Source: Actinomucor elegans
Lineage: Eukaryota > Mucoromycota > Mucoromycetes > Mucorales > Mucoraceae
Assembly (NCBI GenBank): GCA_026027325.1
Contig: JAMSLZ010000004.1
Coordinates: 1,798,001 to 1,862,000, forward strand
Direction of reading: 5' to 3'
DNA length: 64,000 bases
Every line of letters starts with the position of its first letter. The stretch's first letter is position 1. The notes below the pieces were generated by a model. That model worked only from the letters and a program-made list of their open reading frames with translations. It made no database searches and was not told where the DNA came from. The position numbers were made by a program, and so were the translations under genes. Below, one piece after another: positions 36,201 through 47,137 of this stretch.

Positions 36201-37126
36201 AAGCCTTTGATTATTTTGTTGAACATACGCAATTACAGCTGGACTGTATCCCTGTGGAAACCATTCTCAATATGCCTCTGCATAAAATATTAGTCAACAT
36301 CAATGATTCACATTGGAGCCGGAAACATCCGTCCTACCCTACACATCGGTTTCTGGTTTTTGATAATATCCAAAATAGAATGAGACTAAAGGTGACTCAT
36401 GAATACGTTCGGTTTCCAAGACTATGCGAACAATTGTACCGCGACATTCTACAATATAAAACAGTAAATCTTCAACCCTTTGTTTGGCCTCACATCATGG
36501 ATCCCCCCAGAGAATTCTCCGTTGAATGGGTTACTCAAACACTGAAGGCTGACTTGACAGATAACATCACTTGGAACAAGTTCACACCACAACAGTTCCG
36601 GCAATCCTATCAACAGAATGTCGCTGTTGATCTCCTTTTTTCCAAAAGGATTGTAAACATCTTCTGGTCCTGCCCTATGTACCCTCAAGCCAGAAGTATA
36701 TACTATCGTGCTATATCAGGTTGTATACCTACCAAACAAGTACGATTCAAATATGGCACTGTTTCCTCACCGATTTGTCCTGTTTGTGATAATGCTGATG
36801 ATACCATCCGTCACTTCTTGGTCGATTGCCCTCCAAAATGGAAACTCTGGTCCGACCTATTGCTACATCATTTTCCCTTGGTCTCTATTTCACCAGAGCT
36901 GCTATATAGCACTCTTGGATTTCTGCATATACCACACGGCATTACAAACACTAACAAATATTTTTCAGTTGTGTCAACAGCCTTGTGGAAATTATGGAAT
37001 TTTTACTGGGAGCTTGGTCGCCTCACAGAACCAAAAAGGCCCATTGATAACCTTAGCCGCCTTCTGCCACAGGTCATCTCAGCAACAGAAAGGCTGCTCA
37101 ACCCCATAATCATAGACAACCTCTAG
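33281..37126 (+). CDS. LINE ORF2: AP-like endonuclease, reverse transcriptase, zf-RVT
   Basis: 1281 residues without interruption. The endonuclease spans residues ~5-250: LNCNSIGR, LQETNAS (metal-binding Glu), SGDFNYDY near 150 and the SDWADHALL His motif near 232. The reverse transcriptase lies at ~480-790 with SPGADGLSY, HRPISLINCDAKVFTRLI, GFVPGKFIGDN, the LLDQEKAYDRV block, GLRQGDPLSPLLF and the catalytic LAYADDV near 725. Near 1164 is the C-terminal knuckle CPVCDNADDTIRHFLVDC. There is no RNase H domain that I can see. The protein nicks target DNA and copies the element RNA at the nick. All catalytic residues visible to me are present, so activity is plausible. Confidence 0.95.
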   Translation: MTKKIPFKYASLNCNSIGRAKQSSTQSSLIRYLRLQQFDILSLQETNASTSSIPSLNILFQARQTFWTEHCGMISFSPTYILTPVTTEHIFKSNRYLLCQVQHPHQFYEPFHILNIYAPASSNPDRRNFFLAILNMLTELTDTIDLTRLIVSGDFNYDYLRDIASGKANHKTNPQWVSFLQESFYNCMMHNDLDTIPTFQRNVEITSCIDYIYAGTSLQYSILDTAIEYLNSDWADHALLNVSFNLGKSKVGPGLWRANPAYANNPQFRKKLSARLQSLMETMPTSLSTQEQWEEVKTATSSIIKQFGIKYVSWRKLSLKHLERKRNRLLRSKPPTATLIHFLPKIDNMIHVLQQELVDIASLKAGVTWRENGEKSAGYLKAIHQHRSTQQYISALREPNVSTTTIAQESNTTPTVATDIKQMRVYAQQFYQSLYTADPVPEHSIEAYLNGIQFHRTLDSDEQDSIMQPIELDELIVQATRSTKISSPGADGLSYPYINLLFNNVHIQDLIKRVYNEALSGLFPKSWKDIRVRLLPKKGDLSSLKNHRPISLINCDAKVFTRLITQRLGPLVKKLLNPYQSGFVPGKFIGDNGLALSMVLEQAKSLDLSGVGILLDQEKAYDRVNAGYLRNTLHKFAFPPAFIDCIHQLFFGNEVRININGFFTDPIIQERGLRQGDPLSPLLFNLALEPFLLSILQDQQMIGYQSPSTLTSMLSEESTSNLKCLAYADDVCVLLHDQNDLHRLKFHMADYGRVSNARFNEHKSEAFALNGKRDASWADKLGTLRITTYHHQGCTEPFRYLGYYLPYTTRQRAHLEDNLIAIVKSGCKIYSQRQVSIRGRVTIMNTLILTKVWYPLRLFKPTAKFFNTLKMLIYQFIWQKKTPRIRKEVIFLPWESGGLKVHDPAIQHRILQKRWLNYLVDPSKHPSFVRPLMLQHLSLFHNSALYPHLPLYDPEYRKGPAFKANMSLWSVIFKAFDYFVEHTQLQLDCIPVETILNMPLHKILVNINDSHWSRKHPSYPTHRFLVFDNIQNRMRLKVTHEYVRFPRLCEQLYRDILQYKTVNLQPFVWPHIMDPPREFSVEWVTQTLKADLTDNITWNKFTPQQFRQSYQQNVAVDLLFSKRIVNIFWSCPMYPQARSIYYRAISGCIPTKQVRFKYGTVSSPICPVCDNADDTIRHFLVDCPPKWKLWSDLLLHHFPLVSISPELLYSTLGFLHIPHGITNTNKYFSVVSTALWKLWNFYWELGRLTEPKRPIDNLSRLLPQVISATERLLNPIIIDNL

Positions 37127-37311
37127 TGCTTGATATAACAAAGCTTATCGGATCTCTTTCTTTTCTCTTCCCTTGCCTTCTCTCGGTCCTCTCTTATAAT
37201 TATCCAGTAGTATAGTTTTCCTTCTTTCCGTTTCATCGGGTACCACCTCTCCGCGATGTGTTACTTCAACAAAAAATTTATTTAATAAATAAATATTACA
37301 AAAAAAAAAAA

Positions 37312-37326
37312 AAAGTTAATTGATAT
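37312..37326. repeat. Right target-site duplication of the LINE
   Basis: AAAGTTAATTGATAT, immediately after the A tail; identical to 31923-31937. Confidence 0.85.
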
Positions 37327-37500
37327 AAACCTTGTAACCCTTTTTTTTCATGTTGCACTTCGGCCATTCGATTATAAAAAAACAGGATTATATGTTTCTC
37401 GATTGGACCCTCTTTTTTTTCCCCTTCTCTGTTTTCCTTTCTTATTCTTTTTGTCACTTTCTAATAATTCACTCGCTCCTCCTCCAATCCTTCAATAATA

Positions 37501-39197
37501 ATGGACCATTCTCAACATAAGCTAGATGATAATAAATCATGGCAAGGCGATGAAGATCTCGAAGAGTTTTCCTTTATCTTCAAAACCTACAAGATTCGTT
37601 TCTTTGGTTTGACTGTGATTGCTTTATCAAACATTGCTAGTTCTTTGAATTGGCTTTCAGTAGCTCCTGTACCAGAATATGCTAATGCTTTTTTCAACAA
37701 TGTTGGTCTATCAGCCATCAACTGGTTCTCTAATGTATTCATGTTGTCCTATCTTATTGCAGGTCCTGCTTCTTCATGGGTTTATGAACATTGGTCTATT
37801 AAAATGGGTGTAAGTACCAAGATTTGCAAATTTAAATATTGCTAAAATTTGCCTAGATCATTATCGGCGGTGTATTACAAGCTCTAGGCTCTTGGTTACG
37901 TTACTTTTCTACCTTTGTTAATGATCCCACTGGTAGATTGGCTTTGGCAATGATCGGTCAGGTAATAAAATGAAACTTGCTTTTGTTGTCCTGATTTTTT
38001 AATCGACATTGATAGACTATTTGTGCTATTGGTCAACCATTCATTCTTAATGTTTGCACACCCGTAAGCTATACAAGTTGATTTTTTAAAAAAAAAATCG
38101 AAAAAAATAACCTCTTATTTTTTTCTTAGTATGCTGCATTATGGTTCAGTGCCGACGGTAGAGGCACCGCCTCTATGGTTGGTGGTATGAGTAAGTAATC
38201 CAAACTCTTTAGGGTAACATAACACGAGAAATCTCATACTATGTCTCACCTTAATAGCCAATTCCATTGGTATGGCCATTGCCTCGCTCATTATACCTGC
38301 TATTGTTACTGATGCTGCTTCTCTTCCTACTGGTGTAAGTTTTATTTACTATATTCATCCTATTTGTAATGACTAACACCTTTTACAGTTCCTTGTCATT
38401 GCTTGTATTACTACAGGATGTGCTTTGCCCGTATTCTTTATTCCCAAAAAACCCAAGACGCCACCTTCCTACAGTGCCTCAAGCAAGAACAAGTTTGCAT
38501 TGTCATTTAGTCAGTCGATGCGCGAGTTGTTTACCAACTGGAACTTTTTGATTATCATGACAACCTTTGGTATTATGTGTGGTTTAGCTTCTACTATTAC
38601 TTCGCTCTTAACACAGATTGTCTTCCCATATGGTGTCGGTGTGGATGCTGCTGGTTATTTGGGTGCTGCCTTTATTGTTGCTGGTCTTGTGGGTGCTATC
38701 CTCACTGGTGTCTTTATTGACAAAACTGGCCGTCACAAGATTATTCTCAAGATCTTTGTACCTATCATTGGTGCTTTGTACGTGGCTCTTTATTTTGTTG
38801 GTAAGTGCATGATCACAGAGCTAAAATATATTATGAATTTAACTCACACACTAATATATCAGTTCGTACTGGTAATTACGACGCTATGATGGCTGTTTGC
38901 GTTTTATTGGGTTTCTTTACCTTTTCTCTTTTACCTGTTTCTCTTGAACTGTCAGTAGAAAGTTCTTATCCTATCAGTGAATCTATTTCCAGTTCTTTAT
39001 TGTGGATGTGTTCCCAAATATTGGGCCTTATTATTTTGGCTGTCATGGATGCACTCCGTAACCCAGACGGTACCATGACTCGCGGTCTTATTTTTGCTAC
39101 TTGTGTTGCTTTCCCTCTTTCCATCCTCACTACCATCTATAACAGTCCCAATAAGCGTTTAGAATTCGAGGACAGAAATAAGGCTGCGGCCAATTAA
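37501..39197 (+). CDS. Major facilitator transporter of the FLVCR/SLC49 type
   Basis: Seven exons give about 448 residues: 37501-37809, 37857-37961, 38016-38063, 38130-38190, 38258-38334, 38389-38800 and 38863-39197. The protein is hydrophobic with about 12 membrane segments. After a ~35-residue acidic cytosolic N-terminus the first segment reads FFGLTVIALSNIASSLNWLS, followed by the SAINWFSNVFMLSYLIAGP block, GGVLQALGSWLRYFS, and GRGTASMVGGM after the fourth segment. A central cytosolic loop carries PKKPKTPPSY, and TGVFIDKTGRHK lies between later segments. These match the FLVCR/DIRC2 family, whose animal members move heme, choline or related cations. The fungal substrate is unknown. The gene is convergent with the endonuclease G gene; stops lie 83 bases apart. 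Confidence 0.85.
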
Positions 39198-39280
39198 TTA
39201 GTCTTTTTTTTTTATTATTATATCCTTATTACTAACTAATTATTTTTACCAAACTAATAACATTATATTATATTTATTAA

Positions 39281-40256
39281 TTAAACGATGCATTGTACTT
39301 GATCACACAAATTTTTGAATGTGGTTCGATCCAATTGATCAAAGAACACTAGACCAGAAGCCTTTTCAATAGCCTCTAAACCCACCTGAAACTGAGACAA
39401 TGGGATCTTATGATCGATAGCCTGATTCGGTAACACAAAAGCCGCCAATATAAACTCGTCTGCGTGATTTACAAGCAGGATCTTGAAATAATGCGTTGGT
39501 ACGGCGATCGTAGGGCCTGCGCTACCAATCATATCATACTGCATCTTGTATTTTTTACCAGCTGCCTGTGACACGGCCACCTTGTCATCTTCAAGATCCA
39601 CCTTGACACTTTGTCCTTGCAGTTGAGGCAGAAACAAAGGCCCTGTATAGACATACACGTCCGTATAGTTCTTGGTCAACTCACGACAGAATTTTTCCAG
39701 ATAAGCCCAGTATTGTCGATTGAATCCGGGGCCAATTTGTGGTGCAATGTTGGTCAACAAAAATGTTTCATCCATGGCTTGCTGGGTAGCAACAGCGTCG
39801 CCAGCAGGAGCCATATGACCGCGGTCATAGCCACTGTTGGTATAGTCTTTTGTAAATACCTTGAAAAGATCAGGGACAGCGCCGTCATCTTTAAAACGAG
39901 ATTTATCGCGTGTCACACCCTCACCAGCAACTAGACTGTCAGCAGTAAGATGTTCTCCGACCCAATGAGGTATACGGTCTTTGCGGTTATAGGAAGCGGT
40001 GTAAGCCGTTCTTTCGAGCAAGTCATTGATAGGCCCTAACATCAAGTTAGACTATTATTTTTAATGCGTCTTTGCTGTATCCTATATGCAGCTCACCTGG
40101 GTTTCCGAATTTGAGTACGCTGTTGGCTAGTTTCTGTCTGGGTTGCAAGTGGGCATGGTGCTCATTCACTCGAAATGGCACGAGATTGTACATGAAGAAC
40201 ATGCCCAAAAAGAAGCCGCTAGTTAACCAAACGTAATGTGCCAAGGGTATCGCCAT
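39281..40256 (-). CDS. NUC1: Mitochondrial nuclease, endonuclease G / Nuc1
   Basis: Two exons on the minus strand (40256-40097 and 40035-39281) give about 304 residues. The N-terminus has a hydrophobic segment (residues ~6-28, HYVWLTSGFFLGMFFMYNLV), fitting the mitochondrial inner-membrane anchor of Nuc1. The DNA/RNA non-specific endonuclease fold follows: RTAYTASYNRKDRIPHWVGE, the catalytic motif DRGH (residues 124-127, general-base His127), MDETFLLTNIAPQ with the metal-binding Asn, and YVYTGPLFLP. The family degrades DNA and RNA in mitochondria and, in cell death, the nucleus. All catalytic residues are present and length is normal. The ATG at 40256 is preferred because the frame upstream of it is a poly-Phe run from the T/A-rich leader. 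Confidence 0.92.
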
Positions 40257-43122
40257 ACTTGATATACTTTCAACAAGTGAGGATAATAATGATAAGAAAG
40301 GAAAAAAAAAAAAAAAAAGCAAAGCTGATATTTTAAAGGCTTTTTGTATCTATTTACTCCAATACTTTTTCCTTATCAAGCCTATTCTATTTTCAAAGCT
40401 TTTTTTCTTTCCCTTGTTTCATCATTGGGCTACTTCTTTTATTTTGCGCGTTTTAAATCAATCGCAGATTCTTTCTCTTTTGTTGTTTTGTTTTCCTATA
40501 CGCATACTATTAGTTGTTATCTATACAACCCAACATTTTTACTTGCCCAATTGCAGCAACACAAAAAATATTATATATATGCAGACTAAACAATGTAATA
40601 CGCTACATGCATATCATTGAATAATAGTAATTGAATAGATAGCTCCGTATACCTTGATAGCCATTTATATCGTAAACTGCCTTAATCGATCAAGCCTTAT
40701 CCACCAATTGAAAGTGCACTAAAGTGCACATTGTAATGCATTGGAAACGTAAACCATTGATTATATATTATCCAAGATAGATTCGTTCAATATTTTCTTG
40801 GTCAGCCGAAAAAAAAAGCAAAATCCACTTTTATGCCACCCTAGTGTCATTGGGATCCCCTGAAACTTGGGATCAAACATGTTTTAATTGCCATAGGGAA
40901 CAAGAATCACAGGTTACACACATGCACAAGAAAAGAGAGAGGCGCTTCGATCGCCTATTTAGACTTTGCAGCTCAATATGAAATCCCATTTCCTTTCAAT
41001 CATATTCAAACTTACAAGTAACGTGCACAAATGGCTCTTTCTCAATGCGAAATTGCTGAGCGGATGCAATATTAGGACCGAAATTTATAGATCGTTAACA
41101 TCGATTTTCATATGAAATGTTAACTGACAAATAAAGTCAAATAAATCGTGTTTTCAGTCAAAGCAAAATGTTCTAGTATACATAGCAGTTCATTATAAAC
41201 ATGTTACTACTTGTCATAAGCTGATTGATCGAGTGATCGAAGGATCATTAAATCTAGTTTATATGGGGGAAAAAAAAAGTCATGTAACTGATAGTTAACC
41301 ATTGACAAGTGTACACATTCGTTGATCTTTGATTAAACAATGACCCTAATTGCAGTGTATCGCCGTTTGTTTCAGAACAAATACTATTTGTCAGATGCGA
41401 TGTTTGGCCGAGATCGACCAAAATTTCGAATTTTGAGGATTTTAACTTGTTTTAGATATATAATTTTATAATTATTTCATCTTTTGATGTCTTATTTGTA
41501 TTTTTATGCATAATTAAGAATACTCGAATTATAATCGCATAATCAACTTTTATTACAGAAAGTACAATGTGTTTTTTTAAGAAAAAAAAAAGGTTTATTG
41601 TTTCGTGTAGAATGAAGGAAAAAGACTCAATCAAAGAAACGGACGCGAAAATTAAAATAAATAATGTATACGAAAATTCAAACTAAATTATGTTAACCGG
41701 GAATATGATAGAAGAAAACGATGCTAACCTTCCTGAGCATGTTGATCAATATCCTTGTGGATGAGGACTACAACAAAAGACTTGAGGAATAATGTATGAC
41801 CGATAGCACCATGAAAGTGCATTTTATCAGACATAGTGCCAGCGTAACGATGACGATCGTGGCAATACAAGGGAAAATACTTAACCGAATCCAGTATATA
41901 TTTTGTAAAGCATATTTTGTATATAGACAAAGGATGCTTGCCAGAGAAAATTCGAAACAGAAGTGATATGTGGGAAATAAGCCCTGTCAGGAGGCAGTAA
42001 ATCACATTCATTTCGACAGCCACTAACACCAATGGCCAGAATTATAGCCGGTCGAAAGACTGGGTACGTTACATTAATTCAGAAAGTACAGAAGAGTACT
42101 GGTAAGCGCAGGCTTGACGGAAGAGTTTTGAAGATATATACTGGGCTTCAATGAAGGTGAAGGTACCCGCAAAGTCTAAAGTGTTAGTTAGTAGTTGAAG
42201 CTGGATGACTATATCATCAAGGACTTCAAATGCAGTAGGAACCCCATCATTATTGAATCCTTGGTAAGAGTAGAAGGGGGCCTGAGATAAACCTTGTCGG
42301 CCCAAAGCTTTGGTAAAATATTCCAAGTAGGATCAAATTCAATAGGGTTCTTCCAGTAGATGCAGCAACTATCTGGGTTATACATAAACAAGTTACCACT
42401 AGTTAGCCTTAAGGGCTTTTTGGTATTTTCTGTGCAGTATCATCCTGTAGAAAGATGGTCATGTATCATCCTTTTGTATTTAATCAATTATCAGGCCAAA
42501 AATCGATGGAAGACTCGAAAATAAATTCCAGCCAACAACAACGCAATCATAATTTATACATCATCGCTGACCAATAAAGTTGCGCTAGTGTTTTCATATG
42601 TACATCTACAGGGTATGTACAATCGTTTCTAGATCAACAGGGAGCCAAAATTGAGTGATTCTCGGACAAACTATAGAAACAGAAGCATTCTTTCCTAACA
42701 ATCAGGCTTTTTGTGACCCTATAGTAATTTGAGCACTGATAATCTTTTTCAACATAATACAACACCAGTATTAGGAATGACAACCTTGTTTTTTTTAATA
42801 TCAAATTAAAAAAAATGATTATATTATTATTTTATTCAATGGTAATTATGAAAAAGATAGATAGATAGAGAGGAAGAGAGATATGAACATGACTTTGTAT
42901 AAAAAAAAGGTGATTAAATGAAATAGTGCAATATGAAGAATGAGATTCCTTTCTTTTTTATATGTGGAGGTAGGAGGAGACAAATAATATACAAATAATA
43001 ATATGATAAATAGTAATGAAAGCAATAATCAAGTGCAGTAAAGTGTTTTTTAAAAAGGGAAAAGGGTAATGTTATTACAAGATCTAAAGAAAGAGAGAGA
43101 GAGAAAGGATGGGGGTAACAGG
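40257..43122. other. 2.9-kb interval between endonuclease G and velvet genes
   Basis: AT-rich, with no intact gene. It contains weak matches to the ~175-bp repeat (near 41060-41120 and 41370-41430, with GAGATCGACCAA) and a stretch of broken coding-like sequence on the minus strand at about 41736-42400, listed separately. Confidence 0.45.
41736..42400 (-). pseudogene. Broken, possibly membrane-protein-derived coding sequence
   Basis: Three overlapping minus-strand frames carry protein-like sequence that does not join into one frame: about 42326-42069 (SQAPFYSYQGFNNDGVPTAF), about 42063-41886 (RPAIILAIGVSGCRNECDLL, then AYFPHITSVSNFLW) and about 41890-41724 (MSDKMHFHGAIGHTLFLKSF). The middle part (Cys pair, FPHI motif, hydrophobic stretches) is faintly reminiscent of Frag1/DRAM/Sfk1-type membrane proteins, but I would not name a family. 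No splice pattern rescues a continuous protein. A decayed gene or mobile-element piece is the simplest reading. Confidence 0.3.
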
Positions 43123-44509
43123 TTAATAATGGTGAGATAATTGCATCATGGCAAGTACAGCGTCTTCTTCTTCGCTTCTTGTCAGCTTTTGTCTTTTATG
43201 AAGAACATGGCGGATAGGTGGCAGCTTGACCGAAGGATCAATGGCATGTAAAGGCGGTGAACTAGGTGAGATGGAGACAGGATACATACAGTAAGAGGCA
43301 CCAAACAGCTTATCATAAGATTGTTGAGGGGGAGACAGCGGAGGCAGTGAGAGACCACGAGGAGAACCAAAAGGCGCAGTGATTGGACTACTATTGCCTT
43401 CACAGCTGCTTTCTGTACCACTACTGGTGATACTGGCTCTGCGCTCAGTATAATAAGCACTAGTAGGAGGATGAGTCATCATGGGACTCGTTGTATTATA
43501 GGCTTGGATAGGTTGCGGGGCAGTTCGGAGTAGAGAGGGTTCTGTTTGAATTTCCAGCTTTCTCTTGCGAGCGAGCATATTATGTGAGGCAACAGCAGTA
43601 GTTGGATGAGTAGATCTATATATATAAATAAAAATAAATAAGTACAAACAGACACAATGTTTTTATATGAAAACGACTTACGGTTGGGCCCTGTTTTCTT
43701 TGCGAATTCTGATACGTGCACCCTGGTCCGAGAAGGATCTTGATAAGAAGGTAGAGTCCAACATGCCCGGGAACTTTTTGGCGGGGTAAACAACGAAGGG
43801 GGCGGTAAAGATCGACTGAAGGCAGACAGCACCAGTTGATGTGATTTCAAACAAAGAAAGCTTTAATCTAAAATGGCCTTCGACTTTGACAGAGAGATCA
43901 CCAAAGATAAAGAAGGCACCATCTATCAATTTTTGATTAAAAATCTGATAAAAAAAAATAGAGAAAACTATTTTTGGTGTTTACCATGATTGTCAATATC
44001 TTTGAGTTTATACATGGATGAAACTGTTTGGCCAGACAGCGCATTATGAGTAGGTGTATAGATCTCTTGGTCATCGGTTGGGTGGGCTAAATTAGCGCAC
44101 ATGTAGAAATAAGAATTTTGGTGGAAGGTACTGCAAAAAAATATATAAATCAGATAAATTTTTTTTTCTTCTCTTGCTTCGTAGTACATACTCAGTTTGT
44201 TGCGGAGTAGCGTTATTCAGTTTAATTTGAATGATGGGAGGAGGATCTATTGGTCGACGATCTATGAAACTGTGTTTAGGAGACATGTAAAGAGATAGCA
44301 GTAATGTATTTATTACCTCTTTCGTTGTTGGTACTAATACGAGCATGAATAGGTTCTTGACGGTTTAGTAAAGTATACAGACTATTTCGAAAGAATCAGA
44401 TAAGTATCATAACGTGATTATCACCCCGGTAACAAAGGTCATCTTACCTTGCAGAAGAAGCAGCATCAGAACAAGCTGACACGTAGTTGTAGTTGTTAAT
44501 TTTAGACAT
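43123..44509 (-). CDS. Velvet-domain transcription factor
   Basis: Six exons on the minus strand are 44509-44448, 44381-44317, 44261-44192, 44130-43985, 43922-43682 and 43615-43123, giving about 358 residues. The velvet domain covers residues ~20-195. It contains [12 protein letters not shown], the hallmark [15 protein letters not shown] (one Asp completed across a splice), [52 protein letters not shown] and [17 protein letters not shown]. Velvet proteins (VeA, VelB, VosA) bind DNA through an NF-kB-like fold and couple light, spore formation and secondary metabolism in fungi. A basic stretch ARKRKLEIQ just after the domain is a likely nuclear signal. The last ~160 residues are Ser/Pro-rich. 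The tight DRRPIDPPP start and simple layout are nearer VosA/VelB than VeA, though I cannot decide between them. Confidence 0.93.
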
Positions 44510-47137
44510 GATTCAAATAGATATTATAAAAAGTGAAAAAGAAGAGAAAGAGAAAAAGAAAAAGAAAAAGAAGGGAAATAAATACGAAACGAGAAAGTTA
44601 GGGAAAAGAAGGAAGAGGTTGTGACACGTTGGAAAAGAAAAAGATCTGATAAAAAAGAAATCTCTTTTTTGCTTTGGGTCGGCGCTTAAGGTAGAGTGGA
44701 AGACCAAAAAATAAGGTCTTTTATATATTTGAATTTTGATCATCCGACAGATAAAGAAACCAGGGAGTTCCTTATTCAAGCGATAGTGCAGTACCTTATT
44801 CTATTTCTGTTCAGTATCCTTTGAAACTGGACTTTTTTTTTTGGGATCTATATGGTTTTGGAAAAAAAAAAGTATACTTTAAACTAAAGCCGAGGATGTA
44901 TGTAAGTTTCTTTGTAATACAAACGACGACGAAAATAGCCTTGTTTTAATCAGATTCTTTTCAAGTTTCACAAATCTTTTTCATCAAGCAAGATCTATGA
45001 TAACAAACTAGTGTACAAACAAGGGTTAATTACTGAAGGAGCTCATAGTTAATCGGATTTCAATGATCAGAACGTTAGTCATTTTATTTCAGTTTATATT
45101 TGAATTATAACATTGAATGTATATACCTAGACTTTCGTTCTTCTAAATAATTGACCCCAGCACTTTAGTGTTTTTTTTTTTTACTTGGGTGGGGGTACTT
45201 TTTTAACTGTCAAACATGCTTCACTACAATAGTTCTGCAATTATTTTAGACTCGATTGGAATAGGGCCCAATAAGATATAGCAATTATCTTGCATTATGC
45301 CATACTGGTAATTCTAATCATGCAACAAACCATTTCATACGCATACCAACGTACTTGATCTATTACTGTTATTCAATTAACGTACATTGAGTATTAGTTA
45401 CTGTACAATTAAGCTTGTGTATTATATCAATGAATACATGTCAAAAGTAGCCAATGTTAACAGAAATCTACAATCTGTAATTCGTGCCGTTAAGTTGGAC
45501 TATAGTTACACAGAGACAGATGCTATACATAAAAAATCAGATAATAAACTGTGGCCCTGTGTAGCACTAACCTTAACTTCTTGGCAAGGGACGAATAAAA
45601 TGTCTGTTGTCTGGTCTTGCTTTTTGATTTAAATCTTAAATAGTAGCTCCATATAACAGCATTTGCTAACAACTTTGACTAGAAATATTGAAATCCAGAT
45701 TATCAAAAAAAAGGATGAATTATTTTACTTTCAAAGCTTCAATAGCTATATATCTCCCCGCCTTTATTGTCTTCAATGTGATTGGACCAATCAAACGTGT
45801 CTTATTTATTCATTTTAGCCAATAATAAACTAGCAGGGGTGGGAGAGTATTAGCTCATCATTTGTCAATTGGCGCCCACCTGTTTCATTTCAAAATATAT
45901 CGGTATCACTAAACATAAGGATAAAGTGCGTTATTTCAATACTACATAAGCACTATAGCGTGATTATTCCCCCATAGAATTTCCAAACAATCTCTATTTT
46001 CGTTTCAACTTGATATCTCAATTCGTGAGTTTCAGTGAAAAAGGAGGAAAAAAAAAAACAATATGGCCTGTTAATCAAAACAGGGCGATCTAAATTGATC
46101 TCGATTAAATATTACTCTAATTCGCAATCTATGAATAGAATGAATTATTACATTTACCAATCTTTTTATTTAGCTGTACTGTAGTTACTATACATCTTTT
46201 TAGTCTTCCTCCTATTACTGCTGTCGTGTTACTTGGGCTACAAGAACTCTTCTAACTTGCAAAAATTTTCAAAAGATTCTGTTGCACATTCTTTTGCACA
46301 ATGAGCACTAGCCAGATGTGACATTTGATAAGGATCAACCGAGAGATTGGTAGATCATTAGTATCGCGTTTATATGAAAAAAAAAAATCAGAATATTTTA
46401 ACTTTTGGCTGTAAACTGTATTCATTTCACGTATATTAGAACTTGTGATCAATTGGTCACTTGGGCTGATTTTGGTGAAATACTGCATCTGGCAAGCATT
46501 ACGCACTTAAAATGAGCTGTTGCATCTATTAGCGCTTTTGCTTTACTGAAGCGCAAGTAATAGGTTGTGTTTGTCAATAATACAATACTTTTCATACCAA
46601 GTAAAATATAATGATCGATATACTTCTAATCTGGCTGTTTATGCTGAGCTTTTGAAAAAAAAAAAAAGAATATGATTTTAAGCACTCATATGGCTACATA
46701 ACATTACTGGTACATATTGTATTAGTATTGTAGACTTTAGGATTAATACAGCTCTAAATTACCGTTCATCGGCATACATGATTAGAGTCATCAAACAATA
46801 AATACGATCCCAATCAAATTCGGCCGAAAGAACATTTCAAATGCCTATAAGGATAGTAGAGGAAAGTATCATCTTTTCAAGATGATTAAAAAAAAAAAGC
46901 TGACCAGTATCATCATAACAAAAGACTCTGAAAAATAACTCGAATCATTGCAGATTTTACATAGCTTAACATAGTATATATATATATATACATATAATAG
47001 ACTTTATCATTCAAGTTTCCATTCTGTACAATGTCCAACTCTTTATTATTTACTATATTATATCTTTTTTTTTTCAAACAAGGGCTCTCTCCCTTTCTTA
47101 ATAAAAGTACAAATATCCTGATTAAAATATATAACAT
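44510..47137. other. 2.6-kb interval upstream of the velvet gene
   Basis: Upstream region of the velvet gene and downstream of PEX5. A purine-rich leader (GAAAAAG repeats) lies at 44525-44590. No coding sequence supported. One copy of the ~175-bp repeat lies at 46320-46540. Confidence 0.45.
46320..46540 (+). repeat. Single diverged unit of the ~175-bp dispersed repeat
   Basis: Landmarks in the expected order: ACATTTGATAAGGATCAACC at 46321, GAGAGATTGG nearby, and ACTTAAAATGAGCTG at 46505 followed by TTGCATCTATTAG at 46519. The last block matches 28906-28919 and 13855-13867. Confidence 0.45.

Larger units (their letters stand above)
31938..37311 (+). mobile_element. LINE (non-LTR retrotransposon), apparently full length, two intact ORFs
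   Basis: The element is about 5.4 kb long. It has an 18-base leader, ORF1 (zinc knuckles), ORF2 (AP-like endonuclease, reverse transcriptase, zinc knuckle), a pyrimidine-rich 3' UTR of ~165 bases, and a terminal A run at 37300-37314. It is flanked by a 15-base direct repeat (31923-31937 and 37312-37326). Neither frame has a stop or frameshift and the duplication is still exact, so the insertion is young and may be mobile. The architecture resembles the LINE1-like elements reported around Mucor centromeres (Grem-LINE1), but family membership needs alignment. It sits between the AMSH gene and the MFS transporter gene. The very short leader means the 5' end may be slightly truncated. Confidence 0.92.
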
